The position numbers were made by a program, and so were the translations under genes. The notes beneath the pieces are model-generated. The model saw nothing but the letters and a program-made list of their open reading frames with translations. It did not search any database and was not told the origin of the DNA. This document shows, piece by piece, positions 39,976 to 53,465 of a stretch of 64,000 bases of DNA. The number at the start of each line of letters is the position of its first letter. The stretch's first letter is position 1. Origin of the DNA: Atopomonas hussainii (GTDB taxonomy: Bacteria; Pseudomonadota; Gammaproteobacteria; Pseudomonadales; Pseudomonadaceae); the NCBI RefSeq assembly GCF_900109735.1, contig NZ_FOAS01000008.1, positions 62,001-126,000 on the forward strand, in the 5' to 3' direction.

Positions 39976-42900
39976 ATGGCCAAGAACATGAAATATGGAG
40001 ATCTGATTCAGTTCGAGCAGATCGAGTCAGTCATTCAGTTGCTCGATGCCGGGCGCCCGGACGAGGCCAAGAAGCTCGTCGCGACCTATGTCATCTCCGA
40101 CGACATGGCCGAGCGGATCTCCAAGCTCCTGGTTCCCCAGCTCAGTTTCGACGACTCTGTCGATCACAAGGGCGTGCTGATCGTCGGCAACTACGGCACT
40201 GGTAAGTCGCACTTGATGTCGGTGCTGTCGCTGGTGGCCGAGGATGCGGCCTACGCGCCGATGATCCGCCACCCCAAGGTCGCCGAGGCGGTTGCCCCGA
40301 TTGCTGGCCGCTTCAAGGTGCTGCGAATCGAGGTGGGCGGGCTGCAGATGACCCTGCGCCAGATCATCACCCTGCAGCTTGAGCGCTTCCTTGAAAAGCT
40401 CGGTGTCGACTACACCTTCCCGACCGCCGACAAAGAGCTCAACAACAAGGACTCCTTCGAGGAGATGATGGCCGCGTTCGCGGAGAAATTCCCGGACCAG
40501 GGCATGCTGCTGGTGGTCGATGAGTTCCTGGAGTACCTGCAGTCCCGTCGCGACCACGAACTGGTGCAGGACTTGGCCATCCTCCGTCAGATCGGCGAAG
40601 TCACCAAGCACCTGAAGTTCCGCTTCGTGGCCGGTGTGCAGGAGGCCATCTTCGACAGCGTGCGCTTTCAGCATGTGGCCGACAGCATGCGCCGGGTCAA
40701 CGAGCGCTTCACTCAGATCCTGATCGACCGTCAGGACGTCAGCTTCGTCGTCTCTGCGCGTTTGCTCAAGAAGACGGCTGACCAGCAGAACAAGATTCGC
40801 GAGTACCTGACGCCGTTCGCCAAGTTCTATGGCTCCATGAACGAGCGCATGGACGAGTATGTGCGGCTATTCCCGGTCCACCCGGACTACCTGAAGACCT
40901 TCGAGCAGATTCACTTCACCGAGAAGCGCGGCGCGCTCAAGACCATCGAGGCCGCCATGCTGGCCATCCTCGACCAGGAAGTGCCTGCCGACAAACCGCT
41001 GTTCATCAGCTACGAGAGCTTCTGGAACACCGTCAAAGCCAACTCGGTCCTGCGCGCCGACCCGAACATCAAAGAAGTCATGCGCGTGTCCGAAGTGCTG
41101 GAGTCGCGGGTCCAGCAAGCCTTCACGCGCCCAGCCTACAAAGCCATGGCGCTGCGCGTGATCAACGCGTTGGCCGTGCACCGCCTGACCACGGGCGGCG
41201 ACATCCATGTGCCCATCGGCCCCACGGCTGCCGAGCTGCGTGACGCCCTTTGCCTGTTCCAGCCGGGCGTGGAAGATATGCCGGGCGACCCGGCCGAGAA
41301 CCTGCTGTCGATGGTGCAGACCGTGATGCGGGAGGTGCTGAAGACCGTCAACGGCCAGTTCATCTCTAAGGCGCCGGACACCGAGCAGTACTACCTCGAC
41401 CTCAAGAAGGACATTGACTACGACGCGCAGATCGAAAAACGCGCCGAAGCCCTGTCCGACGACGCGCTGGACCGCGCCTATTACAGCGCCATCAAGGCGC
41501 TGATGGAGTGCAGCGACGATCTGCGCTACCCCGGCTTCCAGATCTGGCAATACCAGATCGAGTGGCAGGAACGTCGTGTCGAGCGCATGGGCTACCTGTT
41601 CTTTGGGGCGCCCAATGATCGCCCCACGGCCCAGCCCGAGCGCGACTTCTACATCTACTTCATCCAGCCATTCGACAAGCCGAAGTTCAGCGACAACAAC
41701 CTGGCGGACGAAGTGTTCTTCCGCCTGAAGTCGCCGGACGAGGACTACAAGCGCTACCTGTCGCAATACGCGGCTGCACTGGATCTGGCGTCCACCGCCA
41801 GCGGTGGCGCGAAGGCCATCTACCTGTCCAAGGCCCAGGACTCGCTGCGGTCCATGAGCAAGTGGCTGCAGGAAAAGCAGATGACCGCCTTCGAGGTCAC
41901 CTACCAGGGCAAGACCAAGACGCTGCAGGACTGGTCCAAGGGCGTGTCCCTGCGCGACCGTGCGCGACTGGGCCCGGACGAGCGCATCAACTTCCGCGAC
42001 GTGGTGAACATCGTCTCTGGCCTGGCGCTGGGCCAGCGCTTTGCTGACATCTCGCCCGAGTACCCCACCTTCTCGGTGCTGGTCACCGAGGCCAACCGCA
42101 AGCAACTGGTGGGCAATGCACTGCGCGCACTGGCGGGTGGCACCCGCACCAAGGATGCCGCTGCCATCCTCGACGCACTGGAACTGCTCGATGGCGACCG
42201 TGTCGATCCGGCCAATTCCCGCTACGCGCAGGAAGTGCTCAACCGCCTCAAGGCCAAGGGCCACGGCCAGGTGCTCAACCGCAGCGAACTGCTGTCGGGC
42301 ACATCGGACGTCGAGTATTTCGCGCCGATCAAATACCGGCTGGAGCCCGACCTGTTGGTCACCGTGCTGGGTGGTCTCGTCTACTCCGGCGACATCGTGC
42401 TGTCCATCACCGGCGACAAGATCGACTCCGGCAAGCTGGTGCAGCTTGCAGAGCGTTCGCTGGAAGAGCTCAAGCAGTTCAAGCACGTCGAGGCACCCAA
42501 GGAGATCAACCTCGCGGTGCTGCGTGCCTTGTTTGAGTTGTTCGACCTGCCGTCCGGCCTAGCCCAGAAGGCCAGCCAGGGCGACACCGAGCCGGTCATC
42601 AAACTGCAGGAGAAAGTCAGTGCGCTGGTGCCGCGCGTGCTCAAGGCCGGTTCCGACCTGCAGCAAGGCAAGCTCGGCTTCTGGGGCCAGAACCTGCTGC
42701 GCGAAGAAGAAGCCAAAGACTGGCACGGACGGCTGGACTCGCTGAAGAAGTTCACCGAGTCGCTGGCGCCGTACAACACCGTCGGCAAACTCAAGAACCT
42801 GCGCGTCACGCAGGAAGACCTGGACGGCCAGAAGAAGAATCTGGAGATCCTGGCCGCCGTCGAGCGACTGCTCGAACTGGTTGCGGAACTAGGCAGCACG

Positions 42901-43716
42901 GCGTCTTACCTCTCGCAGGCCGAGATGGTGTTGCCCGCCGAGCACCCGTGGGTGAAGCAGGCCGAGGCGGCCCGCAAGGCCCTGCAGGACAAGCTGAGCC
43001 AGGACCGCACCGCCGAGCACGCGGCCGAATACCGGCAGACGCTCAACCAACTCAAGAAGGATTACATCACCGCCTACATCGCCAGCCACAGCAAGGCGCG
43101 GCTGGGCGTGGCCGAGGACAAGACCCGCAACGCCCTGCGCAAGGACGACCGCCTGCTGGCGCTGCGCGTGTTGGCCGGTGTGTCGCTGATGCCCACCAGT
43201 CAGCTCACCGCGTTCGAGGAATCGCTCAACGGCTTGAAGAGTTGTTCCTCGCTGGATGAGCCGACCCTGATCACGGCCGCCGTCTGCCCGCACTGCCAGT
43301 TCCGCCCGTCTGCCGAGCAACTGGAACTGATCCCGGCGGCCAACCGCCTGCACAAGTTGGATGACGACCTGGACGAACTGCTGGCCAACTGGCAGCAGAC
43401 CCTGCTGGAGAACCTGGAAGACCCGTTCACGCAGGACAGCCTGGGCCTCTTGCCGCCCGCGTCCAAGAAGCTTATCGACGCCTTCCTGACCTCACGCAAG
43501 CTGCCGGAACCGATGACCACTGAATTCGCCAATGCCGTACAAGAGGCGCTGTCGGGGCTGGAGAAGATCGCTGTCAAGGGCGATGAGATCAAGCAGGCGC
43601 TGCTGCAAGGCGGCTCGCCGGCCACGCCGGACGATCTGCGCAAGCGCTTCGACAATTTTGTCAACGAGCGCTGCAAAGGCAAGGACTCAACTAAGCTTCG
43701 GTTCGTGGTTGAGTAA
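39976..43716 (+). CDS. brxC: BREX-3 ATPase BrxC/PglY
   Basis: 1246-residue AAA-type ATPase, the largest protein of the system. Walker A GNYGTGKSHLM at 71-80, Walker B MLLVVDEFLEYLQ near 176-188, then a long region with helical bundles and a C-terminal four-cysteine-like patch (VCPHCQFRPSAEQL). In BREX, BrxC/PglY is essential for both methylation and phage exclusion. AAGAGAG is upstream of ATG. The G+C is visibly higher than in the neighbouring 244-aa gene and pglXI. Confidence 0.9.
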   Translation: MAKNMKYGDLIQFEQIESVIQLLDAGRPDEAKKLVATYVISDDMAERISKLLVPQLSFDDSVDHKGVLIVGNYGTGKSHLMSVLSLVAEDAAYAPMIRHPKVAEAVAPIAGRFKVLRIEVGGLQMTLRQIITLQLERFLEKLGVDYTFPTADKELNNKDSFEEMMAAFAEKFPDQGMLLVVDEFLEYLQSRRDHELVQDLAILRQIGEVTKHLKFRFVAGVQEAIFDSVRFQHVADSMRRVNERFTQILIDRQDVSFVVSARLLKKTADQQNKIREYLTPFAKFYGSMNERMDEYVRLFPVHPDYLKTFEQIHFTEKRGALKTIEAAMLAILDQEVPADKPLFISYESFWNTVKANSVLRADPNIKEVMRVSEVLESRVQQAFTRPAYKAMALRVINALAVHRLTTGGDIHVPIGPTAAELRDALCLFQPGVEDMPGDPAENLLSMVQTVMREVLKTVNGQFISKAPDTEQYYLDLKKDIDYDAQIEKRAEALSDDALDRAYYSAIKALMECSDDLRYPGFQIWQYQIEWQERRVERMGYLFFGAPNDRPTAQPERDFYIYFIQPFDKPKFSDNNLADEVFFRLKSPDEDYKRYLSQYAAALDLASTASGGAKAIYLSKAQDSLRSMSKWLQEKQMTAFEVTYQGKTKTLQDWSKGVSLRDRARLGPDERINFRDVVNIVSGLALGQRFADISPEYPTFSVLVTEANRKQLVGNALRALAGGTRTKDAAAILDALELLDGDRVDPANSRYAQEVLNRLKAKGHGQVLNRSELLSGTSDVEYFAPIKYRLEPDLLVTVLGGLVYSGDIVLSITGDKIDSGKLVQLAERSLEELKQFKHVEAPKEINLAVLRALFELFDLPSGLAQKASQGDTEPVIKLQEKVSALVPRVLKAGSDLQQGKLGFWGQNLLREEEAKDWHGRLDSLKKFTESLAPYNTVGKLKNLRVTQEDLDGQKKNLEILAAVERLLELVAELGSTASYLSQAEMVLPAEHPWVKQAEAARKALQDKLSQDRTAEHAAEYRQTLNQLKKDYITAYIASHSKARLGVAEDKTRNALRKDDRLLALRVLAGVSLMPTSQLTAFEESLNGLKSCSSLDEPTLITAAVCPHCQFRPSAEQLELIPAANRLHKLDDDLDELLANWQQTLLENLEDPFTQDSLGLLPPASKKLIDAFLTSRKLPEPMTTEFANAVQEALSGLEKIAVKGDEIKQALLQGGSPATPDDLRKRFDNFVNERCKGKDSTKLRFVVE

Positions 43717-43766
43717 GCGTATCCATGAACATTTTTCCATCTTTCACTTAACAGGGAAATTCATTC

Positions 43767-44501
43767 ATGAGTTACGCGAACTTCAGAGCCTCTATGCATT
43801 CGTTGGATTACGTCGACGACATCTACGTAGAGATACGGAATCTTGGTTCGGGAGATGTAGTTGTCGGCTTCTTCGACATAAATGACTCGGCTAAAACATC
43901 TGCGCAGATTCCGCAAAGCAGAGCAACTGCTTGGCCGAATACAGCTCTGCGTCTTGGCGTGATGAGTCAGCTTGCTTCGGTACATCCAGCCTTTCTTGTC
44001 TTTTGTGATGCAGGAATGAAAGAGTTTCACCTTCATCCGCACCCATTCTCTGCCACGAATTATCAGTGCCTCAACGAGTTGGCGTACATCAATTTTCTTC
44101 AGGGGCTGAATGGCGCCGCAATGTCAAACAGGCAGGCGCAAGGTCCAAAGTATCCGGCATCGCTGCCACCTTACAGCGTCTGGCATTACAAGCTCGATTG
44201 GGCATGTAAGTGCAGAGATATTGATTACTTTGAGATACGTAATGGTGAGATCAGAGCGATTCTGGAGATTACCGGGAAGCTACAGGACGAAAGTCATTTG
44301 AAAAACAGTCTCACGCAAATATTTCAACGATGGAGTCTTCATCAGTCGATGTTTCGCTCCCTGACGAAAGCTGTAGGAGCGCCTGCATTTTTTGTGGTGC
44401 ATACCACTCGGCTTGATGTCTTCTACGTGTTCGACATTAATTTTTCAAAAGTCTTCTCGGGTGATCAGGCCTCATATAAAGCTTGGCTGAATCAACTTTG
44501 A
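43767..44501 (+). CDS. Extra BREX-3 operon gene, unknown; weak PD-(D/E)XK-like motif
   Basis: 244 residues, not one of the six canonical BREX-3 proteins. In the middle, CRDIDYFEIRNGEIRAILEITGK gives D151/D153, then E167 and K171 after a beta-hairpin, followed by a helix (LKNSLTQIFQRWSLHQSMF), the layout of a PD-(D/E)XK nuclease core, though with E-I-T-G-K in place of E-x-K. N-terminal half has histidines (EFHLHPHPF) and no known domain. AGGGAAA lies before the ATG, 50 bases after brxC and 39 before pglXI, same strand. AT-richer than brxC. Function is unknown; nuclease is a hypothesis. Confidence 0.5.
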   Translation: MSYANFRASMHSLDYVDDIYVEIRNLGSGDVVVGFFDINDSAKTSAQIPQSRATAWPNTALRLGVMSQLASVHPAFLVFCDAGMKEFHLHPHPFSATNYQCLNELAYINFLQGLNGAAMSNRQAQGPKYPASLPPYSVWHYKLDWACKCRDIDYFEIRNGEIRAILEITGKLQDESHLKNSLTQIFQRWSLHQSMFRSLTKAVGAPAFFVVHTTRLDVFYVFDINFSKVFSGDQASYKAWLNQL

Positions 44502-44540
44502 TATGGACTAATCGACTTGATGTAACTGAGAGGCGCGGCA

Positions 44541-47288
44541 ATGAGTGATCTTTTTAAAGAACAAAAAACCAATGACGCACCGGTTGAGTGCTTAGGTCAA
44601 CGCTTTCCAAGTGAGCAGGCTAGGCGCGAGCACTATCTGGGCCGTTTGAAGGAAACGCTACAAGATCGCGAGTTCCGGAAAACAAAAGGCTTTCCGAACG
44701 GAGGCGACGCAGACATCCTGGCGCTATCGGACCCGCCGTATTACACAGCGTGTCCCAATCCATTTGTTGGCGATTTCATTTCCTTTCTAGGGAAGCCTTA
44801 CGATCCAAGCGTGCCTTACAGCAAGGAACCATTCGCTGCAGATGTGAGCGAGGGAAAGAACGATCCGATCTATAACGCGCACAGTTACCACACGAAAGTA
44901 CCGCATAAAGCAATCATGCGGTACATCCTGCATTACACGCAGCCTGGCGACCTTGTCTTTGATGGTTTTTGTGGAACAGGTATGACCGGAGTGGCTGCGC
45001 ATCTTTGCGGAGACCGTGCGGTCGTTCAGTCACTTGGTTACAGGGTTGAGGCTAACGGTGAAATACTGGCACCAGATAGAGAGGATGGTCGCGCAGTTTG
45101 GAAGCCGTTCTCACGGCTCGGTGTGCGGCGTGCAATTCTCAATGACTTATCGCCAGCTGCTGCATTCATTGCGCACAACTACAACACTCCAGGAGATGCG
45201 GGCGCATTTGAAGCAGAAGCGAACGACATATTGAGCCAAGTGGAAGCCGAGTGTGGATGGCTCTATGAAACAAAGCATACAGATGGACGCACAGCGAGGA
45301 TTAACTATACGGTGTGGTCGGATGTTTATCTTTGTCCAGAGTGCACAAGCGAGGTTGTTTTTTGGGATGCCGCAGTCGATCGCTCTGCTGCCGAGGTAAA
45401 AGATGAATTTCCGTGCCCACACTGTTCCGCAAATTTATCTAAGAGAAGCATGGAGCGGGCTTGGGTTACGAGCGTGGACCCTGACTCGCAATCAACAGAG
45501 CGGCAGCCTAAGCGTGTCCCCGTTCTAATCAACTACACGATTGGCGGAAAGAGATTTGAAAAGAAGCCGGACGATTCTGATCGTAGGCTAATTGAGAAAA
45601 TTGAATCGACACCTGTCCCGTATTGGGTTCCCACAGAAAATGTCATTGATGGAAAAGAGATCGGGAGACTTCGCTCCATAGGAGTCACTCGAGTTCACCA
45701 GATCGTTCCAAAGAGGGCGAACTGGGTGCTTGGCGCTTATCTCTCGAAATGTAAAAACCCAAGACTGAAGTTGGCCGTAACAGCGACGCTTCTGAACCTA
45801 AGTTGGATGTATCGATGGCGCGCAAATGGGAAAGGCGGCACCACATCAGGAACCTACTACATATGCGCAACACCTCAAGAAAATAGCGCGTTCAATCAAA
45901 TAAAAGCGAAGATTAAAGGCCTGTCTGCAGTTGTCGGCGGCTCAAAAAATATCCTGACAAACCAGGATAGTGGAAGCCTCAGTATCCCTTCCAATTCGAT
46001 AGATTACATCTTTCTGGACCCACCATTTGGTTCCAATCTGATGTACTCCGAGTTGAGTTTTCTGTGGGAGGCTTGGCTTAAAGTTAAAACGGAAAACAAG
46101 CTTGAGGCTATCGAAAACAGCTCGCAAGGGAAAGATATCAACGACTACAGGCACCTCATGACCGCTTGTTTTAGCGAAGCAAACCGCATCCTAAAGCCGG
46201 GGAGATGGATGACCGTCGAGTTTTCGAATACTCAGGCCACGGTCTGGAATGCCATACAAACTGCGCTCCAAGAGGCTGGATTTGTTGTTGCAAATGTTTC
46301 GGCACTTGACAAGAAACAAGGAAGCTTCAAGGCGGTAACGACGACTACAGCAGTGAAGCAAGACTTGGTTATTTCAGCTTACAAGCCCAATGGTGGGCTT
46401 GAAGAGAGATTTGGCCGGTCCGGCGGCAGTGAGGACTCAGTCTGGGATTTCGTGCGCACCCACCTCAAATATCTGCCGACTGTAAAAATTAGGAATGGGG
46501 ATCTTGAATTCGTAGCAGAGCGGGACCCGAGAATAATATTTGATCGAATGATTGCTTGGTTTGTTCGTCACAATTTCCCAGTTCCGATGTCATCGCAGGA
46601 GTTTCAGGCTGGACTAGTCCAGCGATTCGTGGAACGTGACGGCATGGTGTTTCTGCCAGAGCAGGTTTCTGAGTATGACAAGCGTCGGATGCAGGTTGCT
46701 ATTGCTCCTCAAATGGAGATGTTCGTGTCTGATGAGCGAAGCGCTATCGACTGGCTCACTGATTTTTTGAAACGGCGTCCGTCAACTTATCAGGAAATCC
46801 ACACGGACTTCATCAGTCAGCTCGGTGCGGGTTGGAAGAAACATGAATCAAAGCCGGAGCTTTCGGAGTTGCTTGAAAATAACTTCATCCAGTACGACGG
46901 AACAGGTGATGTTCCAAGTCAGATTCATGGTTATCTTTCGACTAACCACAAGGATCTGCGCGGCTTGGAAAAAAACAGCCCCGCACTGGTTGCAAAGGCG
47001 AAAGACCGCTGGTATGTGCCCGACCCGAACAAGGCACAGGACTTGGAGAAGAAGCGCGAGAAGGCATTGCTCAAGGAGTTTGACCACTATCGAGCGTTCA
47101 CGGGTCGCCGTCTGAAGGAGTTTCGCCTGGAAGCGCTGCGCGCTGGCTTCAGAGCAGCATGGGGCAATAAGGACTACCAGACGATCATCGACATCGCGAA
47201 GAAGGTGCCCGACGAAGCGCTTCAGGAGGACGAGAAGCTGCTCACCCTCTATGACCTCGCGCTGACCCGTACCGAAGACGGGATCTGA
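44541..47288 (+). CDS. pglXI: BREX-3 adenine-specific DNA methyltransferase PglXI
   Basis: 915-residue N6-adenine methyltransferase of the DUF1156 type. SAM-binding motif DGFCGTGMTG near residue 140; catalytic DPPF motif in YIFLDPPFGSNLMYSE near residue 490 and an additional LSDPPYYTACPNP at about 62. A zinc-binding insertion has two CxxC pairs (CPEC near 269, CPHC near 294). It marks host DNA so that BREX excludes unmodified phage. Lower G+C than brxC and brxHII, hinting at module exchange. Confidence 0.88.
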   Translation: MSDLFKEQKTNDAPVECLGQRFPSEQARREHYLGRLKETLQDREFRKTKGFPNGGDADILALSDPPYYTACPNPFVGDFISFLGKPYDPSVPYSKEPFAADVSEGKNDPIYNAHSYHTKVPHKAIMRYILHYTQPGDLVFDGFCGTGMTGVAAHLCGDRAVVQSLGYRVEANGEILAPDREDGRAVWKPFSRLGVRRAILNDLSPAAAFIAHNYNTPGDAGAFEAEANDILSQVEAECGWLYETKHTDGRTARINYTVWSDVYLCPECTSEVVFWDAAVDRSAAEVKDEFPCPHCSANLSKRSMERAWVTSVDPDSQSTERQPKRVPVLINYTIGGKRFEKKPDDSDRRLIEKIESTPVPYWVPTENVIDGKEIGRLRSIGVTRVHQIVPKRANWVLGAYLSKCKNPRLKLAVTATLLNLSWMYRWRANGKGGTTSGTYYICATPQENSAFNQIKAKIKGLSAVVGGSKNILTNQDSGSLSIPSNSIDYIFLDPPFGSNLMYSELSFLWEAWLKVKTENKLEAIENSSQGKDINDYRHLMTACFSEANRILKPGRWMTVEFSNTQATVWNAIQTALQEAGFVVANVSALDKKQGSFKAVTTTTAVKQDLVISAYKPNGGLEERFGRSGGSEDSVWDFVRTHLKYLPTVKIRNGDLEFVAERDPRIIFDRMIAWFVRHNFPVPMSSQEFQAGLVQRFVERDGMVFLPEQVSEYDKRRMQVAIAPQMEMFVSDERSAIDWLTDFLKRRPSTYQEIHTDFISQLGAGWKKHESKPELSELLENNFIQYDGTGDVPSQIHGYLSTNHKDLRGLEKNSPALVAKAKDRWYVPDPNKAQDLEKKREKALLKEFDHYRAFTGRRLKEFRLEALRAGFRAAWGNKDYQTIIDIAKKVPDEALQEDEKLLTLYDLALTRTEDGI

Positions 47289-47290
47289 AC

Positions 47291-50094
<2,804 letters not shown>

Positions 50095-50098
<4 letters not shown>

Positions 50099-52125
50099 GC
50101 CTTTGGACGGAACGCATCCTGAGCCACTTCACGGCCGACCTCACCCGGCTGTGGATGGCGTGCGACCCTGACGATGTGTTGCTCGACGAGAAGCTGTTGA
50201 CCGAGCTGCGCGGTCGCGGCTTCGAGCTGATGCTGTACGAAGACCCGTTTGCCTTCCGCGCGGAATATGAAGAGCGCTACCGCGCGGCATGGGATCGGGG
50301 TGAGCAAGGGCCAGCGCCCTCGCTGGTTTTGCATCTACGCAGCGCCAACGCGAATGCGTTGCCGTGGGACATCGTGCATCACGGTCGTGTGGTGCGCCTC
50401 AGCCTTGCCGATCTGTTCCCCAAGCTGGCTTACAGCACGGTACAGCAAGTCGAGCCGGAGCATCTTGCCGGGCTGTTTCATGCCCACCAGACCGAGTTGC
50501 AGTCAGCTCGGGGCGAGAACGAGTCGAAGGACTTCATCCTCGAACACGTCTACCAACTGGCGCCCAGGTCGATTCGCAACCCGGTGGACTTCTGGCGCGA
50601 GTTGCTGCGGATGCACTTCGCCAACCGCTCGTTACCACCGCTGTTCGCCCAGCACGCGGCAGGCATCATTCAAGGCAAAGGGCTGTTCACGGATCTGCCT
50701 GTCGCCACATGGTTGGCGTCCAAGAGCACGCTGCTGCGCGTCATGCAGGACGCGTGGTATCGCTACCTGAAGACGCTGGGGCTGGATGGCACCCGAACTG
50801 GCGAACCGCCACCACCCGATTACATCGCCAAGATCGAGATTCCGTTCGACCACTCCGATGTGCAGGTGCTGGTCGACTCCATGTTCCTCGACGGCAGCTT
50901 GCATCCGCTGGCGGTGCACAGCGTTCCGGCGGGGATGCCGAGCTGGATCAAGGCCGGGATCGTCCAGGACCCGGCGGCATTGCAGGCCTTGGTGCTCAAA
51001 GGCATCGATGGCCTGATCGAGACGACGCCAACGGCCGCCTCGTCGCACAAGGACTGGAGCGAGTTCGCCAAGCGCTACGGCGAGATCCTGGCTCGCACGC
51101 ATGGCCTGCCCGGCACGGAAGGCAGCGAACACCTGCCCGTGGCTCTTGATAAAAAAATCGGGGAGCGGATCAAGACCTTGCAGGCGCAATCGGACGAGCG
51201 CCTGCAAGCCTGGGTCGCAGCCAAGCATTATGCCGACCTGATCCTGCAGCCGGTGACCAAAGGCCCCGTGATGGTGCACCACGTGCCGCGCTTCTTGCGC
51301 CATCGGCGGTCCGCAGGGGAAACCAAGGTGGCTCTGCTGGTCTTCGACGGGCTGGCCTTCGACCAGTGGGTGCAGATCCGCGAGCGCCTGATCGCCACCA
51401 CCAAGCGCTTCGCGTTCGATGAGGGAACCGCATTCGCATGGCTGCCGACCGTGACATCGGTATCGCGCCAGGCGCTGTTCTCCGGCCTGAAACCGCGTGA
51501 GTTCGACGACTCCATCGACAGGACGGACAAGGAGGAATCCTTGTGGAAGACGTTCTGGCAGAACGAAGGCGTCAACTCGAATGAGGTGATGTACCGACGC
51601 GCGCTGCGCCAAGTCAATCAACTGGATGTGCTTGAGGCGGACTTGAACGACCGGCGCCCGAAGGTGGTGGGCCTGGTCATCGATGAGGTGGACGACCGGC
51701 TCCACAAGGAGCGGTCGAAGAAAGACGTGGCGATGTGGATCGGCAACTGGTTGTCGACCGGTTTCGTCGACCGGCTGTTCTCGCTGCTGCTGGACAAGGG
51801 TTACCACATCTACCTCACGGCGGACCACGGCAACGTGGAATCCACCGGCGTCGGCAGGCCTAACCAGGGCGTCATTGCCGAGACGCGCGGCGAGCGCGTG
51901 CGGGTCTATCGGAGTGAGCCGTTGCTGGCCGATTCCGCTGCGGCCTATCCCACCACAGTGAGGTTGGACATCGCTGGACTACCCGCGAACTTCATGCCCC
52001 TATTCGCAGGCGGACGAACCGCCTTTGTGCCGGAGGGCGAGCAGGTGGTGGTCCACGGCGGGGTGTCGGTCGAAGAGTTGATAGTACCCTTTGTGAAAGT
52101 TAGTTATTCAGGAGATGTGGCATGA
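50095..52125 (+). CDS. pglZ: BREX-3 phosphatase-like protein PglZ
   Basis: 676 residues of the alkaline-phosphatase superfamily. Metal-site motifs: ALLVFDGLAFDQW near 411-423, PTVTSVSRQALFSGLKP (nucleophile region) near 451, VIDEVDDRLHKE and LTADHGNVESTG near 578. PglZ is the hallmark of every BREX type. ATGA overlap with brxHII and with the following gene. Confidence 0.9.
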
Positions 52126-52844
52126 CCACAAAGGTGCCACTTATTGGTTTTGATCGGTATGTAGACATTGAATGGTGTCGAAGTGCCTTTGATGCCGCAG
52201 CGACCCAACAATCTATTGAAATTGTCAGGGATCAGGTTGCCACCATGCTGCCGGGTGTCGAATCACAGCGAAAGACCCTAGATATTCTCAAGCGCTTAAG
52301 CACCAAGCCTTTTGAGCACATGTCTGATTTCATAAACCGAGGCATCGACATCTACAAGAGACTAGGACAAGGAGTGGTCCTTCCACTGGTATGGGGGGCG
52401 TCTATAGCCAGCTATCCATTCTTTGGAAAAACCTCTGAAACTGCAGGCCGCCTGCTTGCCTTGCAAGGGGATTTTTCGATCAAGGAGCTGCAGCGCCGGA
52501 TGGCAGAGCAGTACGGTGATCGCAGTGGGGTCGAGAGGGCTGTAGCCAGAGTGCTTCAGTCTCAGGAAAGCTGGCTCGCATTAACCCGAGATGAAACAGC
52601 TAAACGCATTCTTAAACTACAACCAGTGGTAATTGATGACGATGAGCTGACTGCGTGGGCAATCGAAGCTGCAGTGCGCTATGCCGGAAAACCCGTTTCA
52701 GTGCCCAGCCTGCAGTCTCTGCCCGCGCTGTTCCCGTTCAACTTGACGCAGCCACTAGCCTACGCGGTGTCGAACAGCCCGAACCTGATCCTGCGGTCGG
52801 AAGGTCCAAACAACCAGTTCGTCGCTTTGCGTGACCAGCCTTGA
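52122..52844 (+). CDS. BrxA-position protein closing the BREX-3 operon
   Basis: 240 residues, translationally coupled to pglZ (ATGA). The position after pglZ and the length fit BrxA (DUF1819), the small helical DNA-binding protein of BREX; sequence features are KTLDILKRLSTKPFEHMSDFINRGID and a helical SIKELQRRMAEQYGDRSGVERAVARVLQSQ. I do not see a decisive BrxA motif, so the name is provisional. AT-richer than pglZ for its first 550 bases, then GC-rich at the end, suggesting a recombination joint near 52690. Confidence 0.55.
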   Translation: MTTKVPLIGFDRYVDIEWCRSAFDAAATQQSIEIVRDQVATMLPGVESQRKTLDILKRLSTKPFEHMSDFINRGIDIYKRLGQGVVLPLVWGASIASYPFFGKTSETAGRLLALQGDFSIKELQRRMAEQYGDRSGVERAVARVLQSQESWLALTRDETAKRILKLQPVVIDDDELTAWAIEAAVRYAGKPVSVPSLQSLPALFPFNLTQPLAYAVSNSPNLILRSEGPNNQFVALRDQP

Positions 52845-52949
52845 GCATCAACGTTAAATCCAATGAGCTGCTAAGTCTACGGCATAGTTCTTGGCAGCTG
52901 TATTAAGCGTGGCAATGATTTCAGAGTGGCGTGCTTGATCGGCCTGGCT

Positions 52950-53156
52950 TCAGCTTGCTCTACGTTCCAAGAGGCTTTTCAGCTCGTCTAGGTTGTACAT
53001 GCCCAGGCGATGAAAATTCCCCCAGCTTGGTATGCCGAATAGGCTGTAGATAACCACTGTGGCATCGCGCTCACTGGCTAGGCGTTTCTCGCCAGAGAGT
53101 TTGCAGGCTGCCTCTTCTGCATCATCGCGGTCGTCGTAGGTGTTGAGCAGTTTCAT
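52950..53156 (-). CDS. Small hypothetical protein
   Basis: 68 residues (MKLLNTYDDRDDAEEAACKL, then VVIYSLFGIPSWGNFHRLG). Soluble, with an alternating strand-helix pattern of a small alpha/beta protein. No family recognised. Lies between the BREX operon and the RadC module, on the strand of the latter, but 120 bases away. Confidence 0.5.
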   Translation of the reverse strand: MKLLNTYDDRDDAEEAACKLSGEKRLASERDATVVIYSLFGIPSWGNFHRLGMYNLDELKSLLERRAS

Positions 53157-53282
53157 CAGCGTATAAGTGGCTGTTTAAATCGGCATTTTGCCGTTTGCTT
53201 GAGTTTTTTGGCTATTTATATGAGCCCATTGAGGCAAAAAATAAGCACAGAGCACACAGCCTAGGGCTGTGGCTCTGCCTGC

Positions 53283-53465
53283 TTAGTTGGATTGCTTCGT
53301 CAGTAGGGATTTCAGTTTTACCCAAATCCAGCCTGTGAGTAGCACTGCAAGCAATAGCAGCGGGAAGCGCAGCATGACTAACAGCAAGGCTATGACTGCA
53401 CAGCATCCAACGAAGATGCCGATAGAGAGCACCGTGTTAATAAATAGCTGAACGAGTGCTTTCAT
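53283..53465 (-). CDS. Small two-helix membrane protein
   Basis: 60 residues, two hydrophobic helices (QLFINTVLSIGIFVGCCAVIALLLVMLRF and LLLLAVLLTGWIWVKL) and a basic tail. Start overlaps the radC-like stop (ATGA), so translationally coupled. I chose this Met because it removes ten upstream residues that lie within radC. Function unknown; downstream of RadC in the element module. Confidence 0.6.
   Translation of the reverse strand: MKALVQLFINTVLSIGIFVGCCAVIALLLVMLRFPLLLLAVLLTGWIWVKLKSLLTKQSN

Noticed and set aside
40867-42486. 539-aa open frame on the minus strand
   Set aside because: Shadow of brxC; His/Gln/Leu-rich composition and no ribosome-binding site.
50632-51828. 398-aa open frame on the minus strand
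   Set aside because: Shadow of pglZ with no family features.
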